NCBI RefSeq assembly: GCF_000196235.1
Contig: NC_008541.1
Location: 2,666,001 to 2,730,000, forward strand
Direction of reading: 5' to 3'
Source of the DNA: Arthrobacter sp. FB24
GTDB taxonomy: Bacteria > Actinomycetota > Actinomycetes > Actinomycetales > Micrococcaceae
DNA: 64,000 nucleotides
The translations under genes and the position numbers were made by a program. The number at the start of each line of letters is the position of its first letter. The stretch's first letter is position 1. Positions 55,112 through 63,516 of the stretch are shown piece after piece. The notes under the pieces were generated by a model, which saw nothing but the letters and a program-made list of their open reading frames with translations, ran no database searches and was not told the origin of the DNA.

Positions 55112-56209
55112 GTGGCTGCAAGTACCCTCACCGAGGTGGCACGATTGGCCGGGGTCTCGCCGGCTACTGCGTCACGCGTCCTCAATGGCTCCGCCCGCAA
55201 ACCCGGCCCGGGAGTGTCCGAACGGGTCCGGCAGGCAGCCGAAACCCTTGGCTACATCCCCAACGCCCAGGCCCAGGCACTGGCGAAATCCAGTTCGGGC
55301 CTGGTGGGCCTGATTGTGCACGACATCGCCGATCCGTATTTCTCCGCGATCGCCCGCGGGGTCCAGGAAGTGGCCCGCGAACAGCACAAGATGGTGCTGC
55401 TGGCCACAACGGGCGGAACTCCGGCCGATGAGAAGGAAGCCGTCGCCGCCTTTGCTGCCAGGCGGGCCGACGCCATCGTTATTGCCGGTTCACGGTCCAG
55501 CCGTCCTGAAGACCAGCAAGGCAACGCCGATCTTGCCGCCGAACTGGACCGCTACTGCCGCAATGGCGGGCACGTGGGCGTCGTAGGGCAGGCAATCGTC
55601 GGAGCCGCTGAACTGGACGGCTACCACCTTGTGGAGGTGCCGAACGAACAGCTTGCTGCGGAATTTGCCGGAAAGCTGGCAGCCAGCCATTCAGGCGGCT
55701 TCGTGATCATCGGCGGCCCCGAGGGCCTGATCACGTCCGACGACCGGATCCGCGGTTTCCAGGCAGGCCTCGCCTCGGCCGGACGCTCCGAAGCCGAAGT
55801 CCTCCGCGCCTCCTTCAACCGTGCCGGCGGCTACGAAGCCGGGCTCGTGCTGGCCGAACGGATCCGGAATGCCCGGAACTCCGCCTCGGCGAACGAGGGC
55901 GGGAGGCCTGACCTGTGCATCTTTGCGGCGAACGACGTCATGGCAATCGGCGCCGCTGCGGGGCTTCGCTCCCAGGGATTCCGAATTCCCCGCGACGCCC
56001 TGATCGCAGGGTTTGACGACATCGAAACGCTGCGGGACTTCCGCCCGGCGCTTTCAACGGTGCGCCTTCCGCTGGAGGAAATTGGCCGCCTGGCAACGTT
56101 GAGCACCGTGGGCTCCAAAGCTGCCGCCGTAGCGGACGGAAAACACGACGACGGCACGGCCGTCACCGGTCAGGTGACGCTCCGGCGGAGCACAGAGTGG
56201 ACACCCTGA
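55112..56209 (+). CDS. LacI family transcriptional regulator
   Basis: This is a 365-residue repressor. The helix-turn-helix is TLTEVARLAGVSPATASRVLNG followed by the hinge helix region ALAKSSSG. A periplasmic-binding-like effector domain covers about residues 60-340. Translation starts at GTG 55112 after AGGAGAG. It likely controls the divergent MocA-DUF993-TIM operon and its own operon through the two operators between them. The esterase gene overlaps its last four codons. Confidence 0.94.
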   Translation: MAASTLTEVARLAGVSPATASRVLNGSARKPGPGVSERVRQAAETLGYIPNAQAQALAKSSSGLVGLIVHDIADPYFSAIARGVQEVAREQHKMVLLATTGGTPADEKEAVAAFAARRADAIVIAGSRSSRPEDQQGNADLAAELDRYCRNGGHVGVVGQAIVGAAELDGYHLVEVPNEQLAAEFAGKLAASHSGGFVIIGGPEGLITSDDRIRGFQAGLASAGRSEAEVLRASFNRAGGYEAGLVLAERIRNARNSASANEGGRPDLCIFAANDVMAIGAAAGLRSQGFRIPRDALIAGFDDIETLRDFRPALSTVRLPLEEIGRLATLSTVGSKAAAVADGKHDDGTAVTGQVTLRRSTEWTP

Positions 56210-57009
56210 CGGGCGGTTCCCGGATGCCGGCCAGCCTCACCGTGGTCCCGGCCCGCCACGGTCCTTCCGCATCCGGAGACGGCACGTCACCGGCCCGCGC
56301 ACACCCGGACAACGGGCAATCCCGTCAGTTCCCGGCAATCCTGGTCCTTCCCGGCGGAGGCTACGCGCGCCACGCCGACCACGAGGCGGAGCCGGTGGCC
56401 GAATGGCTGGCGTCGCTGGGCATCCACGCCTTCGTATTGCGCTACCGGGTGGCTCCGCACCGCCACCCGGCGCCGCTGGCGGACGCGAAGGCGGCCGTGG
56501 CCTGGATCCGGCGCGGCGGCCACGGACTCGGAGTGGACGTCGCACGCGTGGGTGTCCTGGGATTCTCCGCCGGGGGGCACCTGGCTGCCACCCTCGCCGG
56601 AGGAGTTTCCACCGGCGACGAGACACTTGACGGGCCGGAGTCCCGGCCGGACCTCGCCATCCTGTGCTACCCCGTGGTGTCCTTCGAATCGGCCGTCCAC
56701 CAGGGCAGCATCGACAACCTGCTCGGCGCTGCGCCGGCCGGTGACCTCCTGGCAGAGTTGTCCGCCGAGCTCACCGTTACAAGCAATGCTCCCCCGGCCT
56801 TCATCTGGCACACGTTTGACGACGCAGCAGTCGATGTGGAACACAGCCTGCGCTACGCCTTGGCCCTGCGCAAGGCTGCCGTGCCCGCGGAGCTGCACGT
56901 CTTTCCGCAGGGCCGGCACGGGTTGGGCCTCGCTTCCGGGGTGGCCGGCGTGGAACGCTGGACCGAGCTGTGCGCCGCCTGGCTTGCCGGACACGGCTGG
57001 CGGCCGTGA
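56197..57009 (+). CDS. Alpha/beta hydrolase, BD-FAE/acetyl-esterase type
   Basis: This is a 270-residue carboxylesterase-like enzyme. The oxyanion-hole motif is LPGGGYARHA. The nucleophile Ser is in GFSAGGHLAA. The acid is in HTFDDAAVD and the His in QGRHGLGLA. The family includes bifunctional carbohydrate esterases that remove acyl groups from sugars. The GTG at 56197 lies inside the 3' end of the LacI gene (overlap 13 nt); ATG 56224 is an alternative. Confidence 0.88.
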   Translation: MDTLTGGSRMPASLTVVPARHGPSASGDGTSPARAHPDNGQSRQFPAILVLPGGGYARHADHEAEPVAEWLASLGIHAFVLRYRVAPHRHPAPLADAKAAVAWIRRGGHGLGVDVARVGVLGFSAGGHLAATLAGGVSTGDETLDGPESRPDLAILCYPVVSFESAVHQGSIDNLLGAAPAGDLLAELSAELTVTSNAPPAFIWHTFDDAAVDVEHSLRYALALRKAAVPAELHVFPQGRHGLGLASGVAGVERWTELCAAWLAGHGWRP

Positions 57010-57617
57010 CCGCTTCACCCGTAACCACAGCACCGGCGGAATGGCCCGACGTCGAACGCCTTTTCGGGGTGCGCGGTGAGCCGTCTCGTTGTTGGTGCAG
57101 GTTCTTCGCCATGACGGGGGCCGACTGGAATGATTCGACCCCTCCGGAGCGGAAGAATCACCTGCGGGCCAGGTTCGAGGCCGGCACTCCGGCACCGGGC
57201 GTCCTCGCTTTCCGTGACGGAGCGCCGGTGGGCTGGTGTGCCGTGGAGCCGCGCGACTGCTACCCGCGGATCCTCCGGTCCCAGGTGTTGAAGGCCGCGG
57301 GTCCGGCGGCGCACGGCGGACCCGGCGGGAAGCCGGAAGGCCCTGTCTGGTCGGTGAGCTGTTTCGTCGTCGCACCGGGCCACCGCCGCAGCGGCGTGGC
57401 GGCAGCGCTGCTTCGTGCCGCCGTCGGCCATGCCGTGGGGCATGGCGCCCGCATTGTGGAGGGCTACCCCGTGGATCCAACATTGCGGCCGAAAGCCGGC
57501 CCGGCTGACCTTTACCAGGGAACGCTGAAGCTGTTCCTGGACGCCGGCTTCGAGGTGGTCAGCAATGCAGTGCCCGGCCGGGCGGTGGTCCGGTTCGCCG
57601 CCCCGGACAGAAGCTAA
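57006..57617 (+). CDS. GNAT family N-acetyltransferase
   Basis: The 203-residue protein has the acetyl-CoA motif VVAPGHRRSGVAAALL and the following GARIVEGYPVD strand, with an N-terminal Cys/Trp-rich segment (SRCWCRFFAMTG) found in one GNAT subgroup. Its GTG start overlaps the esterase stop (GTGA). The 3' end overlaps the convergent ROK gene by 4 nt. The substrate is unknown. Confidence 0.9.
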   Translation: MTASPVTTAPAEWPDVERLFGVRGEPSRCWCRFFAMTGADWNDSTPPERKNHLRARFEAGTPAPGVLAFRDGAPVGWCAVEPRDCYPRILRSQVLKAAGPAAHGGPGGKPEGPVWSVSCFVVAPGHRRSGVAAALLRAAVGHAVGHGARIVEGYPVDPTLRPKAGPADLYQGTLKLFLDAGFEVVSNAVPGRAVVRFAAPDRS

Positions 57618-58870
57618 CCGGCGGGCGTCAGCGCGGAGGGAGCGGCAAGGACGGAACGCAGGGCGCTCCCTGCCGCGCCCAGGAGGGCAGCCGACTGGCC
57701 AAGCTCCGAAACCGCCACCCTGGCGGGACTGACGACGCCGGGCGCATGGTTGGCGAGGCTTTCTATCACGGCCGGTGCAAGCCACGGCCCCATCCGGGTG
57801 AAGTGGCCGCCGAGGACAACGGCGGAGAGGTTCATCAGCCGTGCCGTGGATGCTGCGGCGATGCCAAGGTAGCGGCCCGCGCGGGCCACGGCAGATGTGG
57901 CGGCTGCATTGCCGGCGTCAAGTTGTTCCACGAGTTGCCCCAGCCGCACGGAGGCAGTGCCTGCCGGAATGCCGGCCTCGGCAAAGATGGCCTCCTGGCC
58001 GGCGAACGTTTCCAGGCAGCCGCGGCCGCCGCACGAGCAGTCCGGACCCGAGGGGTCAACCACAACGTGGCCTACCTCCCCCGCCTGTCCGTGGGGTCCG
58101 GCGAAGAGCCGGGAGCCGATGACCAGGCCGCCACCGACACCCACCTCACCGGAAACAAACAGGTAGTCGCGGAAATCCAGTCCGTGCCCGTACCAGAGCT
58201 CGGCCAGGGCGGCGCAGTTAGCCTCGTTATACAGAACAGTGCCCAGCGGTGCGCCCGGCAGCAGCCCGCCCAGTTCAAGGGCAACACTGTGCCACTGCAG
58301 GTTGGGGGCGCTGGAAACAGTTCCGGAGGCCGTATCCACGAGGCCGGGCACCGCCAGTCCGCCGCCCAGGATTTCGATCCCGGCGGCTGCCGCCTCGGCA
58401 ACGACGCCGTTCACGAGCCCGGACAACAGGGCCATAACGGATTCAGGCGACTGGCCGCGGTTTCCGCACTCCAGCGTCCTGGAAGCACGCAGCGCACCGC
58501 CGAGGTCCAGAAGGCCTGCCGAGATGTAGTCCACGTTGATTTCCATGCCCACCACGCCGCGGCGGGTGCTCAGCTGAAGGCCTACCCCGGGCCGGCCGCG
58601 TTCACCGTCGCGCGTGGCGCCGGACTCCATGACCAGGCCGGAGTCCGCGAGCTCCGCGACCAGGCTGGACACTGAGGCCTTGGTCAAGCCCGTCAGGGAG
58701 GCCAGCTCGGCGCGCGTAGGGTAGCGCTGTGGATCCGTCCGTGCCTGCGCAATTGCCGCGAGGACCCGCACGAGGTTCCCGCGCCGGACGTCCTCCACCC
58801 GGCCGGGTGCCGGACCCGGTTCTTTGAAGGAACCGCCTGCACGGCCGTTGGCATTATCTTCCCGTGACAT
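57614..58870 (-). CDS. ROK family repressor (XylR-like)
   Basis: This is a 418-residue ROK regulator. The winged helix is TRAELASLTGLTKASVSSLV near residues 50-70. The sugar-kinase-like domain has GEVGVGGGLVIG and the zinc cluster CSCGGRGCLE. ATG 58870 is preferred over GTG 58876 because AAGGGG lies at correct distance only from the former. Its position divergent from xylA-xylB, with an operator on the xylA promoter, points to a xylose-responsive repressor. Confidence 0.92.
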   Translation of the reverse strand: MSREDNANGRAGGSFKEPGPAPGRVEDVRRGNLVRVLAAIAQARTDPQRYPTRAELASLTGLTKASVSSLVAELADSGLVMESGATRDGERGRPGVGLQLSTRRGVVGMEINVDYISAGLLDLGGALRASRTLECGNRGQSPESVMALLSGLVNGVVAEAAAAGIEILGGGLAVPGLVDTASGTVSSAPNLQWHSVALELGGLLPGAPLGTVLYNEANCAALAELWYGHGLDFRDYLFVSGEVGVGGGLVIGSRLFAGPHGQAGEVGHVVVDPSGPDCSCGGRGCLETFAGQEAIFAEAGIPAGTASVRLGQLVEQLDAGNAAATSAVARAGRYLGIAAASTARLMNLSAVVLGGHFTRMGPWLAPAVIESLANHAPGVVSPARVAVSELGQSAALLGAAGSALRSVLAAPSALTPAG

Positions 58871-58886
58871 TTCCACCCCTTAACCA

Positions 58887-58916
58887 TTGACCCAAGTCAA
58901 TCATGACGCATATAGT
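58887..58916 (+). promoter_or_regulatory. xylA promoter
   Basis: -35 TTGACC (58887-58892), an 18-nt spacer and -10 TATAGT (58911-58916). This is the best sigma-70-type promoter in the window apart from the tRNA genes. Confidence 0.75.
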
Positions 58917-58931
58917 TCAGATTGAAAACTA
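58913..58931. promoter_or_regulatory. Predicted XylR operator
   Basis: TAGTT-9 nt-AACTA is an inverted repeat resembling known XylR sites (TTAGTTxxx..AACTAA). It overlaps the xylA -10 box, so bound repressor would block polymerase. Confidence 0.6.
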
Positions 58932-58997
58932 ATTCATCGGCCTGCATTTCATGCCTGGCCGGCCACTTCCATCCCACCTCTGAACCAAGGATGCTTC

Positions 58998-60185
58998 ATG
59001 ACTCTTCAGCCCACCCCAGCAGACCGCTTCACCTTCGGCCTTTGGACCGTCGGCTGGACCGGGGCGGATCCTTTCGGGGTCGCCACCCGCCCTGCCCTGG
59101 ACCCCGTCGAGGCCGTCCACAAGCTCAGCGAACTGGGCGCTTACGGCATCACCTTCCATGACAATGACCTGGTCCCGTTCGACGCAACGGCTTCCGAGCG
59201 CGAGCTGATCCTGAAGAACTTCAAGGCCGCCCTCGCCGAGACGGGCCTCAAGACCCCCATGGTCACCACCAACCTGTTCAGCCATCCTGTCTTCAAGGAC
59301 GGCGGCTTTACCTCCAATGACCGGTCCGTCCGCCGGTTCGCGCTCAGCAAGGTCCTTCAGAACATCGACCTTGCAGCCGAGCTGGGTGCGGAGACCTTCG
59401 TCATGTGGGGCGGGCGCGAAGGCAGCGAGTATGACGGTTCCAAGGACCTCTCTGCCGCGCTGGACCGGATGAAGGAAGGCGTGGACACGGCCGCGGCTTA
59501 CATCAAGGACAAGGGGTACGGCCTTCGGATCGCCCTGGAACCGAAGCCCAACGAGCCCCGCGGCGACATCTTCCTGCCCACCGTCGGCCACGGACTGGCC
59601 TTCATCGCGCAGCTGGAACACGGCGACATCGTGGGCCTCAACCCGGAAACCGGGCACGAGCAGATGGCCGGACTGAACTTCACCCATGGCATCGCCCAGG
59701 CGCTGTGGGCCGGCAAGCTCTTCCACATCGACCTCAACGGCCAGCGCGGCATCAAGTACGACCAGGACCTCGTGTTCGGGCACGGCGACCTCACCAGCGC
59801 ATTCTTCACCGTGGACCTGCTCGAAAACGGCTTCCCCAACGGCGGTCCGAAGTATGACGGCCCGCGTCACTTCGACTACAAGCCCTCACGCACCGACGGA
59901 TACGACGGCGTCTGGGAATCCGCGAAATCCAACATGTCCATGTACCTCCTCCTGAAGGAGCGCGCCCTGGCCTTCCGCGCCGACCCCGATGTCCAGGAAG
60001 CCCTGAAGACCTCCGGTGTCTTCGAACTCGGCGAGCCCACCCTTGCCGCCGGAGAGACCACGGCGGATTTGCTGGCTGACGCTTCCGCGTTCGCGGAGTT
60101 CGACGCCGATGCCGCCGCCCAGCGGTCATTCGCCTTCGTCCGCCTCAACCAGCTGGCCATCGAGCACCTGCTCGGCGCCCGCTAG
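58998..60185 (+). CDS. xylA: Xylose isomerase
   Basis: Xylose isomerase converts xylose to xylulose. This is the 395-residue actinobacterial (class I) form, starting [18 protein letters not shown]. The catalytic His is in GITFHDND. Metal-binding residues are in [10 protein letters not shown] and [24 protein letters not shown] lies 7 nt before ATG 58998. Confidence 0.98.
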   Translation: MTLQPTPADRFTFGLWTVGWTGADPFGVATRPALDPVEAVHKLSELGAYGITFHDNDLVPFDATASERELILKNFKAALAETGLKTPMVTTNLFSHPVFKDGGFTSNDRSVRRFALSKVLQNIDLAAELGAETFVMWGGREGSEYDGSKDLSAALDRMKEGVDTAAAYIKDKGYGLRIALEPKPNEPRGDIFLPTVGHGLAFIAQLEHGDIVGLNPETGHEQMAGLNFTHGIAQALWAGKLFHIDLNGQRGIKYDQDLVFGHGDLTSAFFTVDLLENGFPNGGPKYDGPRHFDYKPSRTDGYDGVWESAKSNMSMYLLLKERALAFRADPDVQEALKTSGVFELGEPTLAAGETTADLLADASAFAEFDADAAAQRSFAFVRLNQLAIEHLLGAR

Positions 60186-60212
60186 GCCAGGCTCCCCCAA
60201 CCAGCCAGCTCC

Positions 60213-60250
60213 ACTGCCGCCGGACCCGGACTGCCGGGTCCGGCGGCAGT
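60213..60250 (+). terminator. Perfect 16-bp hairpin between xylA and xylB
   Basis: ACTGCCGCCGGACCCG and its complement surround a 6-nt loop, 28 nt after xylA and 20 nt before the xylB start. No T run follows, so it is more likely a partial terminator or an mRNA stabiliser that raises xylA over xylB. Confidence 0.7.
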
Positions 60251-60269
60251 CCTTCAGAAAGAACCCGCC

Positions 60270-61697
60270 ATGCCGTTGGTAGCAGGAATCGACAGTTCCA
60301 CGCAGTCATGCAAAGTGGTGATCCGGGATGCGCACACCGGCACGCTGATCCGCCAGGGCCGCGCCGCCCACCCCGACGGCAGCGAGATCCACCCCGACCA
60401 ATGGTGGGCAGCCCTCCAGGAGGCCATCGCACAGGCTGGCGGCCTGGACGATGTAGCCGCCGTCTCAGTCGGCGGCCAGCAGCACGGCATGGTGTGCCTG
60501 GATGCCTCCGGTGCGGTGGTGCGCCCCGCGCTGCTCTGGAACGACACGCGCTCCGCGGAGGATGCGGAACAGCTCATCGCAGAGGCGGGCGACGGCGACG
60601 CCGAAGCCGGAGCCGCTTTCTGGGCGGAGGCGACGGGTACAGTTCCGGTGGCGTCCCTCACCATCACCAAACTTCGCTGGCTGGCCCGCCATGAACCGGA
60701 CAGCGCGCGCCGCGTGGCGGCCGTCTGCCTGCCGCACGATTGGCTCAGCTGGCGGCTCGCCGGCCACGGCCCGGGCTCCGGTCCCGCGTCGCTGCAACAG
60801 CTTCGCACGGACAGGTCGGACGCCTCCGGAACCGGATACTTCTCCACGGCCTCGGGGACCTACCTCCCGGAACTCCTCGAAAAAATACTGGGCCACGTTC
60901 CGGTTCTCCCTGCCGTCGCCGGTTCGCTGGAGGCCGCGGGCACAACGCCGGCGGGTGCAATCATCGGCCCCGGCGCCGGCGACAACGCGGCTGCGGCCCT
61001 TGGCGTCGACGCCCGTCCGGGCGACGTGGTGGTATCGCTGGGGACATCGGGAACTGTTTTCGCCGTCTCGAAGACTCCGTCCGCCGATGCAACCGGACTC
61101 GTTGCCGGATTTGCCGACGCCACCGGCAACTTTCTCCCGCTGGCCTGCACGCTGAACGCCACCCGGATCTTCGATTCCACGGCCGCGTTGCTCGGCGTGA
61201 CCCTGGCCGGGCTCAACGAACTGGCCCTCGCCGCCCCGGCAGGTTCGGGCGGCCTCACGCTCGTTCCCTATTTCGAAGGCGAGCGCACACCCAACCTGCC
61301 GCACGCCACGGGGTCCCTGCACGGCGCCACCCTGGCGAGCTACACGCGGGCCAACCTGGCCCGGGCCGCCGTCGAAGGCGTGGTCTGCTCCCTCGCGGAC
61401 GGGCTGGCGGCCTTGCAGGCCCAGGGAGTCACGGCCGCGCGCATCATCCTCGTAGGAGGCGGCGCGCAGTCCGCTGCCGTGCAGCAGATTGCCGCGTCCG
61501 TCTTCGACCTTCCCGTCGTGGTGCCCGAGCCAGGTGAATACGTGGCGGACGGTGCCGCCCGGCAGGCGGCGGCCGTCCTCACGGGCCGGTGGCCGGAGTG
61601 GGACTCGTCCGGCACCGAAGTTCCAGGGACCGGCAGTGGCTCGCCGGACGTCCTCGAGCAATACCGGCGGTATGCCAGCACCTACGTCAACGGCTGA
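60270..61697 (+). CDS. xylB: Xylulokinase
   Basis: This is a 475-residue FGGY-family kinase for xylulose. It has [13 protein letters not shown], the catalytic region [17 protein letters not shown], the ATP-site [10 protein letters not shown], the later [11 protein letters not shown] motif and [15 protein letters not shown] lies 7 nt before the ATG. It feeds the pentose phosphate pathway with the product of xylA. Confidence 0.97.
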   Translation: MPLVAGIDSSTQSCKVVIRDAHTGTLIRQGRAAHPDGSEIHPDQWWAALQEAIAQAGGLDDVAAVSVGGQQHGMVCLDASGAVVRPALLWNDTRSAEDAEQLIAEAGDGDAEAGAAFWAEATGTVPVASLTITKLRWLARHEPDSARRVAAVCLPHDWLSWRLAGHGPGSGPASLQQLRTDRSDASGTGYFSTASGTYLPELLEKILGHVPVLPAVAGSLEAAGTTPAGAIIGPGAGDNAAAALGVDARPGDVVVSLGTSGTVFAVSKTPSADATGLVAGFADATGNFLPLACTLNATRIFDSTAALLGVTLAGLNELALAAPAGSGGLTLVPYFEGERTPNLPHATGSLHGATLASYTRANLARAAVEGVVCSLADGLAALQAQGVTAARIILVGGGAQSAAVQQIAASVFDLPVVVPEPGEYVADGAARQAAAVLTGRWPEWDSSGTEVPGTGSGSPDVLEQYRRYASTYVNG

Positions 61698-61705
61698 GTC
61701 CTAAC

Positions 61706-62611
61706 TCAACGACTGAGCGCCCGGATGGTCCAGCTGGCCTCGTGGGACTCCCCCGGAGCCAGCCGGAGCACGTCGGTTCCGCTGTTGAAGGCATCAGGCG
61801 GGCAGGTCATGGGTTCAACCGCAAGCCCGAGCCGCGTGGGCCCTGACGGCTTGTCCGCAGTATGGATCTGCAGCCAGGGCCACGTCGCGTCCCATTCCAG
61901 CTCCACTCCGGTACCCGAGGGGTCGTGAACGCGCACCGCGGCAAGACCGTCCGCGTTGGGAATCAGGCCCGTGAAAGCGTGGTCGATTTGCACGGACCCG
62001 AGGACCTTTTCCGTCCGAAAATCAAAGGCATGGCCTTCCACGCCGGCCATGCCTTCCGGGAGCAGCCGGTCGGCGGAGACCTCCATGAATTCCGTAGCCG
62101 GGATCTGCACGCTCCACTCATCCAGCGGGGCCGGACCTGCGATCAGGTACGGGTGCGGGCACGCGCCGTAAGGGGCTGCTTCAACGCCAACGTTCCGGGC
62201 GCGCACCGTGCTGTGCAGCCCGTCTGCCCGCAGCTCGTAGTCAACGGACACGTCAAGGCGCCCCGGATAGCCGTCGCCCGGCTCGATGCGGGTTCCAAGC
62301 CGGACAGAAGACGCAGTGTGTTCAAGCAGTTCCCATACCGCCCCGAACACCAGCCCGTGCAGGGCAGTCCCGCGCTGCTCCTCGTTGACCACTGCCTGAT
62401 AGTCCTTGCCCTCGAAGCTGTACCGGCCGCCAGCCAGGCGGTTCGGCCACGGTGCACAAATGACGCCGCGGTAGTCCGGAATTTCGCCGTCGGCAGCGAA
62501 GCCGACCACCAGGTCGCGGCCCTCATGCCGCAGCTCACGGAGGGCTCCTCCACGCGTCGTGGCGACAGCCGTGTAGGGGCCGAAACTGATCTCATGTTCG
62601 GTGCGGGTCAT
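61706..62611 (-). CDS. Aldose 1-epimerase family protein
   Basis: This is a 301-residue galactose-mutarotase-fold enzyme that interconverts sugar anomers. Catalytic and binding residues are visible: ALHGLVFG (His), ACPHPYLI (His), IDHAFTG (Asp) and VEPMTCPPDAFN (Glu). Its 3' end faces xylB across 8 nt. A LacI-type operator sits on its promoter, so its control differs from that of xylAB. Confidence 0.92.
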   Translation of the reverse strand: MTRTEHEISFGPYTAVATTRGGALRELRHEGRDLVVGFAADGEIPDYRGVICAPWPNRLAGGRYSFEGKDYQAVVNEEQRGTALHGLVFGAVWELLEHTASSVRLGTRIEPGDGYPGRLDVSVDYELRADGLHSTVRARNVGVEAAPYGACPHPYLIAGPAPLDEWSVQIPATEFMEVSADRLLPEGMAGVEGHAFDFRTEKVLGSVQIDHAFTGLIPNADGLAAVRVHDPSGTGVELEWDATWPWLQIHTADKPSGPTRLGLAVEPMTCPPDAFNSGTDVLRLAPGESHEASWTIRALSR

Positions 62612-62638
62612 GGTTGTCCAATGCTGCCGGGAATATAT

Positions 62639-62659
62639 GTGTTAGCGCTCACTATTCTA
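62639..62659 (-). promoter_or_regulatory. Aldose epimerase promoter with LacI-type operator
   Basis: On the minus strand the -10 TAGAAT (62654-62659) is followed immediately by GTGAGCGCTAACAC (62639-62652), a LacI-family palindrome covering the transcription start. Its flanks differ from the two operators at 54985 and 55034, so another LacI protein probably binds it. Confidence 0.6.
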
Positions 62660-62816
62660 GTCCACCGGCGACTCGTCCACGGTGATCACTCGCGCGTCAG
62701 TCCTATTTCCTGGGGACCCTTGATCATGGACATGGGCTTCCTCCTCCGGATCACCTCGCGTGGTCCAAATCCAGGACTCCGCGGGAGCGGTTCGTAAGCA
62801 CATGCAGGCACGCCAG

Positions 62817-62822
62817 TAGAGT
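62817..62822 (+). promoter_or_regulatory. -10 box TAGAGT, predicted leaderless start of the AlkD gene
   Basis: TAGAGT, then 7 nt (GGCCACC), then ATG 62830. This decides the start over the GTG at 62821, which overlaps the box. Confidence 0.55.
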
Positions 62823-62829
62823 GGCCACC

Positions 62830-63516
62830 ATGGCCAACGAGGAACTGATCGCCGGGGTCCGCGCCGGGCTGAGGGCGGCGGCGGATCCGTTACGGGCCGT
62901 GGGAAGCCAGTCGTACATGAAATCGGACATGCCGACGCTGGGAGTCAGGGTTCCCGAGGTCCGCAAGATCACGACTGGCGCCGCCGCGCAGTGGCCCTGC
63001 CGGTCGTTCGAGGAGCTGCGCGACACTGTCCTGGAACTCTGGCGTACAGCCGTCTTCCGTGAAGAGCGTTACGCCGCCATTGACCTGACGGGTGCGAGGC
63101 CGGCCAGAGGCAGGCTGGAGATGCTTCCGGTGTACGAGGAGATCATCCGGACCGGTGCATGGTGGGATCTTGTGGACGGAGTGGCACACCGGATCTGCGA
63201 TCTGCTGCAGGCACACCGTCCGGAGCTCGATCGGGTGCTCCGCTCCTGGAGCAGCGATCCTGACATGTGGGTTCGCAGGGCTGCCATCACGGCACAGCTC
63301 GGGGCAAAATCCGCCACAGATCCCGTACTGCTCGCCTCGGTCATCGAGCCCAATCTGGCCGACCGGGAGTTCTTTATCCGCAAAGCGATTGGCTGGGCCT
63401 TGCGCGAGTACGCAAAGACCGATGCCGACTGGGTCCGGCAGTTTGTGGCCCGGCACGAGACCGGGCTCAGCCCGCTCTCCCGCCGCGAGGCCCTCCGGAA
63501 CCTACCGGCTAGATGA
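62830..63516 (+). CDS. AlkD-type DNA alkylation repair protein
   Basis: This 228-residue HEAT-repeat DNA glycosylase removes alkylated purines without base flipping. It has the WWDLVDGVAHR segment (AlkD catalytic Trp and Asp) and RRAAITAQLG, FFIRKAIGWALREYAKTD and the terminal SRREALRNL. A leaderless mRNA is predicted. Its 3' end overlaps the convergent membrane mannosyltransferase gene by 8 nt. Confidence 0.92.
   Translation: MANEELIAGVRAGLRAAADPLRAVGSQSYMKSDMPTLGVRVPEVRKITTGAAAQWPCRSFEELRDTVLELWRTAVFREERYAAIDLTGARPARGRLEMLPVYEEIIRTGAWWDLVDGVAHRICDLLQAHRPELDRVLRSWSSDPDMWVRRAAITAQLGAKSATDPVLLASVIEPNLADREFFIRKAIGWALREYAKTDADWVRQFVARHETGLSPLSRREALRNLPAR

Noticed and set aside
51710..62611. Genomic island or mobile origin of the carbohydrate region
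   Set aside because: No integrase, transposase, direct-repeat attachment sites or base-composition shift was seen. tRNA-Arg at 49875 is intact, with no duplicated 3' end nearby.
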